A stretch of 64,000 bases of DNA. Source: Dromaius novaehollandiae. Taxonomy: Eukaryota > Chordata > Aves > Casuariiformes > Dromaiidae. The DNA is taken from assembly GCF_036370855.1 (NCBI RefSeq), contig NC_088098.1, positions 38,753,981 to 38,817,980 on the forward strand, in the 5' to 3' direction. Below are positions 14,801-28,283 of the stretch, piece by piece. The position numbers and the translations under genes are program-made. Each line of letters begins with the position of its first letter. The stretch's first letter is position 1. The notes under the pieces are model-generated. The model did no database searches, was not told where the DNA came from, and worked only from the letters and a program-made list of their open reading frames with translations.

Positions 14801-17800
14801 TGGATTTATGTTCCTTGCCGCTGCCCCCGAGAAACGCGCTCCCATCCGCCGGCCCGCTGAGGGCACCTGGGTCCAGGGCTGCCGCCGCAGCCTGCCCCTT
14901 CCCTTCAGTACGTGTCCTCTCCTTGAGCGCATATCTAGCCCTGCCGCTTTTGTTTGCCTCCTATTTGTATTATCAGGAATGTAAGTGACTCATAAAGCTG
15001 TGTTAACAGCGATTTCTACACTGCCGTTCAGAAGAAGCTAGTGCTTGTTCCTGCTGCCGAGCACGAGTAAGGGGAGAGATGGCAGAACGCAATCATCAAC
15101 GACCAACACATATTTTGTTACCGTTGGCTGGTTTCGAATGCACACAGACGAGCTCAAAAATGGACTTACACGTCGAAACTGCTGCTACAGCCTTGCTCAG
15201 ACTGGAGTCCAGGCCAGATGTTCGTTCAAGGGGCCGGCCTGCGCAAGTGGGGACCGTTTGTCAAACAAGCTCTTTTTGCAACATCAAATCAAGTGTCAGA
15301 CTTTCCAAAGAGATCTCTGCGCTTCCTCCTGAGGGCCTGGGTGACTAGATTGTGTGAAGAAAGCACTGCTGCTCTTTTTTGGTGTCTAATTCTCCTCCTC
15401 TCCTTGGCCAAGTAGCTTAGACAAAAAACCCACGCAACAGAAAAAAATCTTTCCTTTATGTATTTTTTTATGCTGACTAGTGAATAGGTAGAAAGCCTCA
15501 CAAAATTCCAAAAGAAATCAGCAGTAAGGGCAAAGTCCTTCACTGAAGTCGATGAAATTTTGTCACGGACTTTGGTGGTGCTGCAATTTCACCCACAGAG
15601 CTTTATTCTTTATTTTTCCTGAACACCTCATGGGTTTGTGTTGTCTTGTCCTTCTAATTATCTGGAAAGGTTTAATCAGCTAATGATATTTTCTGATGAA
15701 GATATGAAAACATCCCTCTCAGGGTCATTTGGGGCTTCTTTGAGATTTTGTTCTTTAGAGGCAATCAGTCCTGCATTTCCAGGACTCAGTGCTGTTAGAT
15801 GGTGGCGACTGCAACGAATGCGTGGAAAGGCCTCCACAAGGGCGAATGGCGCCCAGCCAAGCAAAGCCGGCCCCATCGTGCCAACGGCTCCACCAGGGTG
15901 TTTCCAAGTCATTTGGAAAGACTCCCTCAGATATCAGCGCGGTGTCTAATATAAGCCCGGGGAGTGGTAGGGAGAGGCCGTGGTGGCCTGTAGCCTCCAG
16001 ACCTTTACGCGGAGCAGCAGCACTTGAGGTGACCCTGCTCCTTCAGCCATTTCACCAATGCATCGCTCCCACCGACAGACTGAGGCTTTCCATATGCTGC
16101 TGGGTAATTCTCGAGCTGAAGGGCGAATGTTAATGTACAGCATGTCCTTCCCTCTCGGGCAGCCTGCGCGGTTAGGAGATCATATTGCCAAGGAGGCCAC
16201 ACAGCTAATTAGAGAAATGGGTGTGAATTATGCAGCCTCCTCAACTGTTAGCTCTACACTGACGGACGTAATGACTGCGAGCGGCGATAGCCACACTCCA
16301 CAGAAAAAGTCTTAGCAGGGCACCAGGGGATCACGGAGGAAGAACTTCGGCTATTTCTTAATTACCCCATCATAGGACTCAACTTCTTTCTTGGGCCCCT
16401 GGGCTCCCTGTACCTGATGGGAACCCCCAATTCCCTGCCACTCCCATGGCCTGCCCCAGGCATTCATATATTTCTATTTCTATGCACACAAACATACAGG
16501 CTTAAACCTCAGCGCAGACGGCAAGCTGAATTGACCCCAGAGCTTTGCAGTCCTCGCATATAAAAAATTCTGATGACAAACATTCCCAACGTCCCGAGCT
16601 GCAACAAGATTTAGGGGTACAACAGCCTGCGGAGGGCAGGCAGTTTTTGAATACTACTGGCTGCCCAGTAGATTCATTTTTTTCCCTCAGTCCTGGCACT
16701 TCACTTGCACGCAAGTCTCAGGACATGAACAATTTGAATGCTGCGAGTAGCTCGCATGCAAACCTGGGGGCCGGAGACTTCTTGGGGCTGCCGCCAGAGC
16801 AGAGAGCAAGGTTTCTTGCGGGAGGGAGGGGAAGGATACAAAAACTGAGCTTGAGGAGGTGCAGGGGGAACAGTGATGAGATTAATAATAGCCAAGACGT
16901 TTTAAGGGCTGCGAGTGGGCACAATTAGAAGAGCCGACTGCAGTTTTGAGCTGTTTAGCCCACTAACCTTGCAGCCGTCTATAGCAACGCTGTCAAATAG
17001 ACCAGCAGCAATGAACTGCAGATGCAGCTTCCTGGTGTTACACAGTCAACACCTGGGTGCTGAAAACAGCTGTGCCCTGATGCCTTAATGCACATGCACA
17101 AGGTCTGACTCAGTAGGGCCCAAAAGTCTGGGCTAATCCTGTCAGCTTCAGGGAAAGTGGCTACACGTGTAGGATTAGGCACTTGCATAAGTATTGTGCT
17201 GAATGAAGTCCCGGCCCTGACGTGCATTTCTCCATGACCTGGGGATTCTTTAGGTTAGAAAAGCATTTTTCTTCTCAGAATGGTAAATATCAAACCTTAC
17301 TCCCTTGAGCCTGCCTCTCCCAGGCTGCAGATTAGGGAGCTACTGTAGAGTTTTACAGCTGCTGTGTAAAGTCAGGGTTAAAGAAAGGCCATAAGGTGTA
17401 AGATTAGAAGAACCATTAGGAGTACCACATAAATAAAGATTGCTTCTAGACCCTTCCTTGCTTTCAGTGCACCTTAACTCACTGCTGCCTGCAGCAGAAA
17501 GCCAGAACTGACAGCTGCAAAGGCAAACCAGATTTCACCTTCATCAGTCACTTTGCAGGAAGCAATGTTTGCAGCTGCGAGAGGGGAAGCACAATCCCAC
17601 CTCTTTAATATTTGCAAAAGCTCCTCAGTGACCACACCATAAAGATGCCATAATAAAGACACCCCTGAAAGACATCAGCATACAATAGTCATTGCAGGGC
17701 TTCTGGGGCTTTTGTCTCAGTGCCGCTTGGCACAAGGTTTTGATTTTCTGTCGAAAGGCTGCCTAGTTAGGCTCAGAAACGCCTTCCTGGAGAGAGGAGT

Positions 17801-18593
17801 CTTTTGGCATCTCCACTTAAGGCAGCGCTTCCCAACAGGGGAGAAGGTGACGTTTCCACCCTGCACCCCTGGGCCACTTTGGGGGAGGCTTGTGACAGCT
17901 GCATAGAGGCCAAGCCCAGCTGTGCTGACGTTTCCCTTTGCAAGGGCAAACCTAATAGATGATGGCTGTGCACAGACCTAACGGACAGGGTACCGTGGCT
18001 GATCAAAAGATACGTTTTCTTTACAACACAGCACCTTCATCCATCAGACACACGAAATGGTGCTGTGGAACAGCTGCTAGGACCACGTTTTACAGACCTC
18101 TCCCACCAAATGTCTGTGTTTAACTCGGAGACAAGGGAGGGAAAAGAGGGCTGGATTAAAACTCAGCATATCCAGAGCTCAGCAAGAATAAATTACTTCT
18201 CCCAAATTCAGCTTGATTTAAGGTTTTGACTTTAATAAAGCGAATGCAGTGAAAAATCCTCAGCTGAATGCTTTGAAAATTAACTGTTACATCCCCTGAA
18301 GATTCATCTAAATTAAAACATTAGAAAGTCACAGCCAGCAAAGTGATCTTTGTAGCCACGTCACCTTTGCAGATATATAATCTTTCCTTTTATGCAAACT
18401 CTGCATTGTGTTAGAATCACACTGTTGCTCTGAACAGTTAAATGCTATGTTAAGGATACCTGCATAAGCACTTACTGTTGCTTCAGTAGTGAGGGAGATT
18501 CTTGCAGATGATTCTTACAGGAAAATGTCCAGAATCCTTAAAATGACCTTTCAGAAGGTGGCTCTATGGCTGAAACAAGCAGAATTAAGGACA
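11846..18593. other. intergenic, no supported gene
   Basis: Mixed composition with a second CpG-richer patch at about 14.33-14.90 kb, again with overlapping open frames on both strands. Nothing resolves into exons. No repeat family was recognised. Confidence 0.6.
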
Positions 18594-18594
18594 A

Positions 18595-18624
18595 TGTGTG
18601 TGTGTGTGTGGGGGGGGGGGGGGG
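18595..18624 (+). repeat. TG repeat ending in a 15-base G run
   Basis: A short TG microsatellite passes directly into an uninterrupted run of about 15 G. Run length is prone to sequencing error, so the exact count is uncertain. Confidence 0.9.
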
Positions 18625-21600
18625 AAGTACTTTCCAACTGTGGTGTTACTTGCTGGTCAAAAGCAAGCTTTCACTATTATTCATGGATGGTCCACATGCC
18701 CAGGCAAAGGCTGCCACAAAATGCTGCCTTTGCTCAGATTTCCCAAACTCTGGAAATAAAGGTGGCAAGCACTAATACTACATTTTCCCATCCTGGCTGG
18801 CAAAGACTCTTCACCGAGAAGGGGATCACTCTTCCTGAGATGGGACCTAAACATTTCTCTTACATTATCCCCTTAGAGAGCCTTCCCCCCCAGCACCACT
18901 TCAGGACAGGTCAGCTGAGCTGTCTTGAGATTATGAACATAGCAAAACAGCAGGGTTGAAGATCTTTTGGAAAATCCTATTGAGCTATATGGAGAAGCTC
19001 ATGTTGAGTGTCCTCTGGCTTATCACTTGTACAATTTGCAACAAGGAAAGGAGTCATTGGTAAAGCCGCTGCCAAAGCAACACCTTGGCACATCCCCAAA
19101 ATACCAGTGAGAGCCTCAGAGATGATTTAAGACAAAGACTGTTGCTTTTCCATGTGCAAGACACCTTTGGAGCAGGAGTCACCCAGGGAGGTTTCTCCAG
19201 ACGTACTGAAAAAGCAAAAGCAAAAAAGCAGACCAAGGCCTCTGCTGCCTTCCCTGAGTCATCTGCCCCCTGGTCCCCTGCCAGCAGCTCCGCCGTTGGG
19301 ACTCCTGATGACTAAGGGCAATGGGTGGATGGCAGGGGTTTGATCACTGTACTGCTGCAGTTTCACAGCTGGAGACATCTGTGGCCCATGACTCTTTAAG
19401 CCCTTGGAAAAACACAAAGGAACAATTTCTAAATCGTCTGGGAGTGATTCTAGCACTTCCCTGGCACAGCAGCTAAGTACTCCCTAGCAGCGGTGCAGCT
19501 GCTGCTCTCCACTGTCTCCAGCCCAGTCTAAAAACAGGAGTAGGCCCAAGCATCAGGTGCCGCAGTGCCTCTCTCCACTCGCCCTTCTTGCCTGAAGGAT
19601 CTCAGCCTCTTCCCAGGCACATCCATCCCCTGATCCATTCTCCCCTGCTTTGCACAAGTTACTGTCTGCTCTCTAAGACTGAGAATTGAAAATAAGTGAC
19701 TTGCAATTACCATCACTTTGTAACACCTTATGACACTCTCAGCCATTAGGTATCTCTATCTTTACGACCAACCATTCAGCTCGTGCATGCAAAATCATAA
19801 CGTTCACTTTGCAGCGTCAAGAAGAGACACTTCATATTTCTGATGCCACCTGCGCCATGAAAGCCCAGCCAACCATCCCTCTCCATCTTCCCCGCTCCGA
19901 AGGGACAGTCGGCCCTTTTTAGCGAGTGCCCACAGAAATACCAGGCTTTTCCCAGGCTCTCTTGGTGCCCTGGGCAGGAATGTTGACAATCTGCTGCCGG
20001 AGAGTGGAGCTGTCAGCGTTACTTCCCTCTTGCTGATCCGTCAGTCAGCACTTGCACGAAGGATAAGCACGCAGCCCGCTGCCTTGTGACAGGAGCTGTG
20101 ACTTTGTGTGGCAGCCAAGCGCTAGGGACGAGTACCGGGGAAATGTGGCTTAGTGGAACAGGAAATATTAACGATCCATGATAAAATGAAAAAAGAGGCC
20201 AGTACACAAGCCTGTAATTCAGCTCAAGGCAATAGTCCACAACCAGTTAAGAGTAATAACAGCCCTAAAAAAAGCAAACAAAGAAATAACTTTTCCACTT
20301 AAAAGCTGACTTTTAAAAGAACGCAGTAATTTTTCTCATGTTCGTCTTTCTTTGTATACAAAAAAAGCAGCTCTTAGCAAGGTCATCTGCATATTGCAGT
20401 AGCTGCTGGCACAGACAAGATTATGGAATATTTTTCAACTCTGCAAACAGTTTAAGGGGCTGTCTGCAAAAGGCACACAAAGATAGCCTTGCAGAGCTCC
20501 ATTACTCTTTGGCAGTAGATCAGGATAAGCCAGTTGTCTATGAGCTACTACAACCTTGTGCATTGATAATTTATTTCTGCTGGAAAAATTTTTGATTGGG
20601 ATGAATGTTTCTGGCCAAAAAAAAGAAGTGTTTTAAAATTTTGATTTCTCTGAACAAAATGGTCAAGTGATAAAAGAATAAATCAGAAGAAAGTTATTCC
20701 CCTCTCTTGTTTCAGTTTCCATCTGTTTTAGTGGAGGCAGTTCCATGGCTGGAAAAGCTACATTAACATTGGATTCATATCTATACAGTCCTTTCAAATT
20801 ATTATGGGGCTGATAACCTCTCCCTGTCCTTGTAATCCGAGGTAAATAGAGGAACTTAATAGCTCAGGAAATTGGCAATAACCCACAGCTCCCTTCACTT
20901 TTAGTACATTGTTTGCACAGTGACTAGTGCTCATAATAAGCAGAAGCTCATTTAATAATCTAAAGTCATCTGAAGACTGTGCTAAATCCTTTGTGAAATG
21001 CAGTTGTGTTTTGTCTTGCTCTCATTTGTAATAGGCGAGTAAACTGCACCTCAAGAGCTTTTAAAAACTGGGGCTTGCCTGGTGGGGGAGGCACTAAGTT
21101 AGGTCTCCCTTCAGGGACCTGCAATATCAGTGGGCGTCTTTGAAACTGCCTTCAAAAGCAGCCCCAAGAAAGGTCCTCACCAAGTACAGAAAATGAAATG
21201 GTCTCTCCTCCCACAGAGATGGAGACATCAGGTGCTTTCTGCTGCAAGGGCAGTGGAGCCCATTCTCCCAGTCTGGTGGAGGAGGAAGAGGAAGGGCAGG
21301 AGGAGGAGGAGGGTCTGCCACGCACCAGAGGACCTCGGTGGTTGGGAATCCCTTCCTGGCCCAGCACCCGGCTCCTGCACAACCTTCAGCAGGTGACACA
21401 AACTTTCTGCTCCCGTGTTTCCTCACCTCTGCAACGCAGACATGCTACACAAGTGCACCGAGAGCCTTGCAGAGTGGTGCTACCACAAGCACAGGCAATC
21501 ATCGTGCACGGGCCCTGGCCCAAAGCACATTGAAGTATAAAGGGGAGGAATTCCCTCAGAGGACCTCGGCTGTGGCAACAAAGCCAAGAACAAGCTGTAT

Positions 21601-24600
21601 TTGTTCTTTGACAGAGTTCTAGCTTTGCTGTTACTATATGCTGTATTTTTTTGCTTTATTAATTGCAGTAGGTGTAAAAAACCTGGAAGGCTGAGAAAGA
21701 ACAAAAGTTAATGAAATAACCTCCTCCTAAACAGCATATGACCCAATAGTTGAGTGTCCTGTGAGTTATAATCAAAACCATATGTACAGTCATAAATGTC
21801 AGAAATATTTACAAAACACTGACAAGATCTTAAAAACAAAAGCAGCTATTTCCTCATCTTGCTGGAAACCTTACAAAATGTGTGGTAAATTGCCTCCTTT
21901 GAAATAGTCTCCTAACTGCAGAGCACAGTATGTTTCATTGTAATAGTCATTCTATATGTATTTACTGGTATGTAATCAGCAATTGTAGATTAAACTAACT
22001 ATTGCAAGATAAAGATTATGAAGTATGGTTAATAAAAATGTTGTTTACGTGAAATCTAGTGTTGTCATAGCATCATTTTACAGAAAAGGTAAATCAATGT
22101 ACCATCTAAACAAGCATTTCTCTGACAGCATTGGCCATCTTTGATAGAAACATATCAGAGCCACTTTGAAGGACTGTAGAATTGGTTAAAGTGGCTGTGA
22201 TTAGTCTATACTGGGATAAATGTTTCTGCTTTGATTTTCTAAAAAGAAATCAAACAAATCAAAAAAGTCCCAAATACTTCAGCACAGAAGCATCACCTCC
22301 GGCTTTCCCTGCAAAGTCTCCTAGGGAAAACATGGAAGCATAGCAATCAGACCAGCCCTTAAGTCACAGGGCACGAACTTTGTGGGTGACAGCTCCCAAA
22401 GAAACTTCATTTCACAGTGCCTCACCCGTGAAGCGATGTCACCGTCCTGGTAAATTCAGGATGCAGAGTTAGGCCCAGAGCTGATGGACCTCGCTGCAGG
22501 CTTGGTTACCTAAGGCACCAGCTGCGGCTCCTGGGTGCCAGGAGACCTCAAGGGTGTTCAGGTCTTCAGAAGAGCCAAGTCCCTGCCCTTTGCTCTGCAG
22601 ATCTCCACCAAAAAGCACACAGAAACGCTGCAAACAGCGGGGAACAGCTGCTATAGTGCTCTCACCACCGTCAGCTCACGAGTCAAAAATCTCTTGATGG
22701 AAAGATAGAAAAAAAAAAGAACTCACCTTACCAAGAATCCCACTCTTCTCCCTATAACTTTGTAATTAAACTGCTTGAAAGACGCTTAAGTTGTCAGCTG
22801 ACTTAGAAACAGGCAGTTGAAGAAAGCCATTTAGGCACATTTCTAAAAAGGGCTGAGATGTTCCTACTTGGAAACAGGCAATCAAACAAGCACCCTCTTC
22901 GGTTTATTTCTGATTTGGGTTTGCTTACAAAGAAAATTGTTCAACTCCGGTCTTAATTCAACAAAACTGAGAAATAGTTCTGGTCTGGGTCTAGCTTAAG
23001 GGGGAAAGAGCAGTTCAGATAGGTTTTCTGTTCATATTTGATTTTCCTTTGAAAACACACGCATCTTACTACTCTCCTCTTTGTTTCATTGGAAAAAAGC
23101 AAAGCCAAAACCAGAATATTAATAATACACTAATCACTACATCTATTGGCACAAACTATGGGCAGAGGTCTTGCTTCAGTACTTTAAAAAAACAAAAAGA
23201 GTAACAGCAACCATTTTTATAAAAGGCCAAAAAATCTGTTTTAGTGCAAAATTCCTGCTAATTTTGTTTGACTTTAAAAATCATTAATTTGGATTTTGGT
23301 TCAGGCCCACAGATATTATCTTTGTACCTTACATTGATTTCTGAGTTTGAATGTTTTTCCAATTCCATTTCAGATGACAGTAAACTCTTGAGAAAAACAT
23401 ATTAAAACAACATTCCCCACGAGAAAAATAATGGTCCATTTCTAGGAACATTTCATATGTACAACGAACATGTGAGCACCCTTATTTTACATATGCTTAG
23501 TCAAAACAAAGCAGAGAAATATATTATCTACATATCTTTATAGAGTTATCACCACTGAGGCGGGGACAGAAAGTGACAGGTAAAATTCTTGTTCTATGTA
23601 TATTTATGCCCCTTTTCTGTGTATGTGCTCAGAGATACTAATTTATCACTGTCATTAAGAGCCCACAAGGGACATTCTCTAAAAGCTGTAAGCGATGGCA
23701 GGAACTTGAATATGAACAATATATCCACAGATGCCTAGAAGTGCCTAACTTTTCAAAACTGCTGGGCACATGAGGGAAGTAGGCTCTCTAATACATAGTT
23801 TATAGATCAAGTATTAAGTTCAAATGCCTTATTAGACACTTACTATTGAAAATTAGTCTTATACTTCTGTTGCAGGAACAACCTTCTCACAGAAGAGGTT
23901 ATTGATGTCCTTCCAGTGAAGGAAAACAGCATTAGTAACTACACGTGTGTGTATATATAGAATAGAGCTAAGGATTAGACTGTGCAATTAGAGTTAATAT
24001 ACTTCTAGAAGGTGCTTAAAAAACAGCCCCTACTGCAATACCAGACAACTTCCTGGGAAGCTGAGCCACGAAAACAACTATACTTCTGCAGAGGCTGCAA
24101 AGCAACAGATATCATCATGCATTTTTCTTTTTACACCTCATTTCTTTTCAAATGAGGCAGTAATAAAAATGGTCTCTGGTAGGAGGACACACCTCACATT
24201 CGAAGTGCCCCTTCAGACTAGTTACAGCACTTTAAGTGCGGTAAACTCAACCACAGCACTGTAGGTGCTTATAGAAGAGCAAGAAGTCACATTTAATTCT
24301 GTATTTTAGGTTCTTAATGTCACACAGAGCCAGGCACTCATTGGTCAAGATTATGAGCCTGAAGTCTGTGTCCAGGAGATCTGCTCTACGCGGATTATGT
24401 TGGATTCCCAGCGGAGCATCACTGGATTCATAGGACTCTGTGGGTGCCACACGTCCCACAGCGCAAGGGGCAAGACGGAGGACTCCAAGCATCATAACTA
24501 GATTATGCATAAAGATTAACTGGGCAACTAAATGGGTCTTTCCTCTGGAAGAGATCTGCACAGGTTAAAAGAAGTTTCTTTTAGGTCCTTAGATTGAACT

Positions 24601-24958
24601 TAAGACATTGGAAAAGCTTAGGTCAAGCCTTAACCGTTTTTAAGCTAGAAAAGAGCCGCAATGAACCATTCCTTCAGCATACTGAGATTTCTTTCAATAG
24701 ATACCTCTTTATTTGAAATGGAATGCATTTTGAAAAATATGAAAAATAAATCACATCTCTCAGAAATCATTTATGAGTCATATTTACACACAATTTTTTT
24801 TCTGACAACACTGATATTTCTGCTCACAATAGGATATGCTAGAAAACATTTGGTACATCACTGCAGCTATATTTCAGAAGCTGGCATTTGCATATCATGA
24901 ACCTTAAAAAAGAGGAAATACTTCAGGATGTCACAAAGATAACATCCACTTCATCTTC
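18625..24958. other. intergenic, no supported gene
   Basis: No convincing coding frame. From about 21.7 kb upward the DNA becomes markedly AT-rich. On the minus strand several AATAAA signals lie in the upper part, so a very long PHLDA1 3' UTR could in principle reach into it; the sequence alone does not settle this. Confidence 0.55.
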
Positions 24959-24960
24959 CT

Positions 24961-24979
24961 CCCCCCCCCCCCCGCCCCC
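24961..24979 (+). repeat. poly-C tract
   Basis: Thirteen C, one G, then five C, in otherwise AT-rich DNA. A second C-rich stretch lies about 210 bases further on. Length is likely polymorphic. Confidence 0.9.
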
Positions 24980-25190
24980 AAATCTAAATTATCATGGTAC
25001 AAAATGGTCAACACAGCTTGAACTTTCTCACCAAATCCTGCCCCTCAATCACTTTTTCCACTTTTAAGACATGTAATTCTGACCTCCATATTAAGTGACT
25101 GTCCACACTTTTGCTAATCATACCTAGCTTTTGCCTGTGTTTGTTTTACTGGCACTCTTGTTTATTCTGTTACATTAACCTCAGCCATAT

Positions 25191-25217
25191 CCCCCCCCCC
25201 CTTTTCTTCCCCCCCTC
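25191..25217 (+). repeat. poly-C / pyrimidine tract
   Basis: Eleven C, a short T-rich break, then a further run of C. On the minus strand these are G runs, which could form a G-quadruplex in a minus-strand transcript. Confidence 0.85.
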
Positions 25218-26138
25218 CGTAAAGGGGAGGACAACATGTTTTCTGGTCTTGCAGAGCTCCAGTAAGATGGAGGAAGACCTGCTGGAGCTATTCCCATAGC
25301 CGTTGCTCGCAAAGCAGTGACAGCATTTAACCAAGTAGCTCCAGCAAAGGCTACACAGTAAGAGAGGAACAAGATAATGAAACAGAAATAACTCAGCATA
25401 TAACAATCAAACAGCAATTTCTTGGTCTAAAGTTGCTACCAGTCAGAAAAACCAGTGAATTTAAAGCATGAGAAAGTTACCAGACTGACCATTTCAGACA
25501 GTTCAGCCTTATTTATACTGACACAGCACGAGGGCGCAGCCCGGCTGTCCCCGGGGCCTCAGCCCATTTGTTCCCGTTCAGCTCCAGGAGAGGGTCCCCA
25601 GGGGCAAGAGGGGATTTGGGCCTTATGCCCCCCCCACTCTGGGCCCAGCAGCTTGCAAACAGCCCAAGGTGGGTTTTGCAACGTGACCCTCTCTCCCACC
25701 TGAGAGTATGGCTGACCAAAACCAGCATTTTTAAAAAGGTAACACAGCGGGCAACGACGACGGGCAAAAGTTTGCGAACGAGACCACCCCGAGTGGTTTT
25801 GAGAGAGCATCCTTCAGACCATCTTAAAACAAGAAATGTAACATGAAAGTGGGACATTGACCTTGAACTGGTGAACTAGAAAACACATCAACATTCATTC
25901 CAAAATTCCTTTTTCAAATCTTAGTATCAGCTGTATCACTGTAAAACTGTCATCTTTTGTTTTCAAAGTACAAATACTTCTGGAAAAAATGATAACATTT
26001 CAGCTTTAGACCAGATCCATAGACTTTGGTGGCACTCAGTAGGTTTGGGATTAAGTCCACACAGGACAGGAATAATTGCCTCTCCCAGAGGCACAGGTAT
26101 GTCTCAGATCACACAGAAATTATTTCCTATCAGTTACA

Positions 26139-26144
26139 TTTATT
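26139..26144 (-). terminator. candidate poly(A) signal for PHLDA1
   Basis: AATAAA on the minus strand, about 2.1 kb below the PHLDA1 stop. It is followed within 40 bases by a stretch in which T and G alternate (minus strand, around 26105-26120), which resembles a downstream GU-rich element. Other AATAAA copies occur lower on the same strand (for example at 25161-25166), so alternative or longer 3' ends are possible. Confidence 0.35.
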
Positions 26145-28283
26145 CTTCAGTAGGCTAAAACATATTTTAGTAGGTAAGCTATCAGTCCGTATATCTGAAA
26201 AGGTGGATTAGTTGCTCAGTAAACTGTAATTAATGACTCTAAACAGAGGAGCCAAACTACAAATTACGATCTATTTTGTAAGTCTTTGACTATCTCATTA
26301 GAGAATCCCCTTGCAGCTCTAACATCCAAGCATTAGCAGAACAATAATGGCAGATGTACAGAGACGTGGAAATTGGCTATTACGACTGCCAAGACAGCGA
26401 ATCTAGTCCTAGAAGATGCTGGGCACCTTCTATTTCAATTAGCCTCCAAGTAATGGCTTTGTTAGGACAGCTATAATCTACCACCCCGAGCTCGTTGTGC
26501 ACAACCTTCTCCAGGGCCAGATCAGCAAGGAGCACTTGGGAGCAGCCGCAGAGGGCTGCGGAGGTCTGGGCTTTCATTCTGCAACATGACAGGTTTTGTC
26601 CTCCCTGGGCATGTAACCCAGACATCTGTGGGGCAAATAACAAGAGATGAGGATTACTCCTGTAAGAGAGACCTCCGTTTACTCCTCGCAGGACTGAGCT
26701 TCGGTTCAGGGTACAGAGGAAATCAGAATGGGACCGTGAAGCGCAGTAGCCGATTTGGAGATCTTCATTCAAGTGTCACTTTAGTGCTTTCCTTTAAACA
26801 CTTAAAGGGTTTGAACCAAGCACACAGGCTTTTTTATAGTCAAACTACATCTTGGTTACACAAACAAAAAAAAAAGTCCTAGATGCACAGCTTTAGAAGA
26901 TTTTGTTTACATTCATGTAACTTGCAAAGGAGCCAAAAGCAGTTTTCCCTCACCACATTAGTTAAAATAAATAGCTCCACAGCTGAAACTTTTTACCTTG
27001 AACCAGCGATAACGGGCCATGCTGTTCTGCCCTGCTCACCAGCTCTGCACTTAATATAAAACAGGGAACACGAGCTATAGCAGCACAGAGGGAAATAACT
27101 GATCGCATTAAGGGCCCTGTCCTAGAAAGCACAGCAGCGTGTGCCTAGCTCGCCCCTCCACCCGGCGTGAGCAGCTCCAAACCTCTCTCACTAAATTCAC
27201 AGCAAAACCCCCCCCGACTTTTAAGAGGCACAGGAAGACACACCAGCTGTGCAATTAGCCCTTTGTTTTCCAACTTCATGTCTTCATCAACATTTTTAGA
27301 GGCAAGATCACACGCATCTCTCAACATCTGACAGTGCTAAACACCAAAATTAATCTAGTTTATCTCAGCTACAGAGCAACTTTCAGCTTATGAATACTGT
27401 GACCAAAATAATCCATTTGCACACTAAGATGTATATAACTTTAAACTAGGGGCTACTTCAATGCAAGACATTTAAAAACTGCCATGAAAATTTGGCCACG
27501 GTCAAGAACCCAGACCTTTCACAAACTGACTGTGCGGATGAAGCCCTGGACTCAGATGCTTGGAGATGTCCATAAACACTTCTCAGCTCCTGCCCTCTAG
27601 CCTAGAAGGAGCAAACACATAATACAGATAATTTAAATCCAGCTGTGAGTCATGTGTGACAAGAGAAATTGGTCAGGTTCCCCTCAACTCATGCATTAGA
27701 CTTTTCTTTTTTAATCTTGGAATAACAATCATTATTTTTGAGTAAACAAACGTGTGTAAAGTTTTATCATCTTCCACCATGCGTGTATTTTAGAAGAAAG
27801 CCATTTTAGACCCGGACTCTAGTCGTTATTTTCACTAGAGAGAAGCGCTTTCGTACACAGTGAGGGCTTTGGTCGAATCCCAAACCACACCTTTTCCACG
27901 TAATACAGTATATTGGAGTAAAAGTGAAAAACCCTTGTCTAACTGCACGTGGCCAAATTACCCCAACTTCTTCGTTTCTTTAGGGAGCTAACGTATAGTG
28001 GTTTTTTTCCCCCTTTGCTTTTCGGGGACGGCCTACATTCAGAAATGTCTTGCAAACAAGCCTTTAAAAAATCGAAGGAAAAAACAAACAAAAAACCCCC
28101 CACAACGGCTAATAAATAAAATACATTAAAATAAAGTTACAGCACATCATGTCTCCTAGGAGAAGTCCCGCGGCACCGACGGCTCCTTCCCACGGTTCAC
28201 GAACAACGCGGCCGCGGCGCTGCTCGGCGCGGGGCGGCGGCGGCAGCGCGGAGCGGGAGCGGGGCCGGGGCCGGGGCCGGTGC
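26145..28283 (-). other. probable PHLDA1 3' untranslated region
   Basis: AT-rich, without a supportable coding frame, lying directly below the PHLDA1 stop codon on the same strand. Mammalian PHLDA1 has a long 3' UTR, which can include an intron; I could not fix splice sites here. An AU-rich nonamer lies at 28111-28119 near the stop. The extent is inferred, not shown. Confidence 0.45.
28111..28119 (-). promoter_or_regulatory. AU-rich element nonamer in PHLDA1 3' UTR
   Basis: The minus strand reads TTATTTATT, the classic destabilising AU-rich nonamer, about 165 bases downstream of the stop, within a wider T/A-rich stretch. PHLDA1 is an inducible early-response type gene, and such elements commonly give short mRNA half-life in that class. 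Function here is inferred. Confidence 0.45.

Noticed and set aside
28111-28136. Plus-strand AATAAA copies next to the PHLDA1 stop
   Set aside because: No plus-strand gene ends here. On the coding strand the same bases form an AU-rich element.
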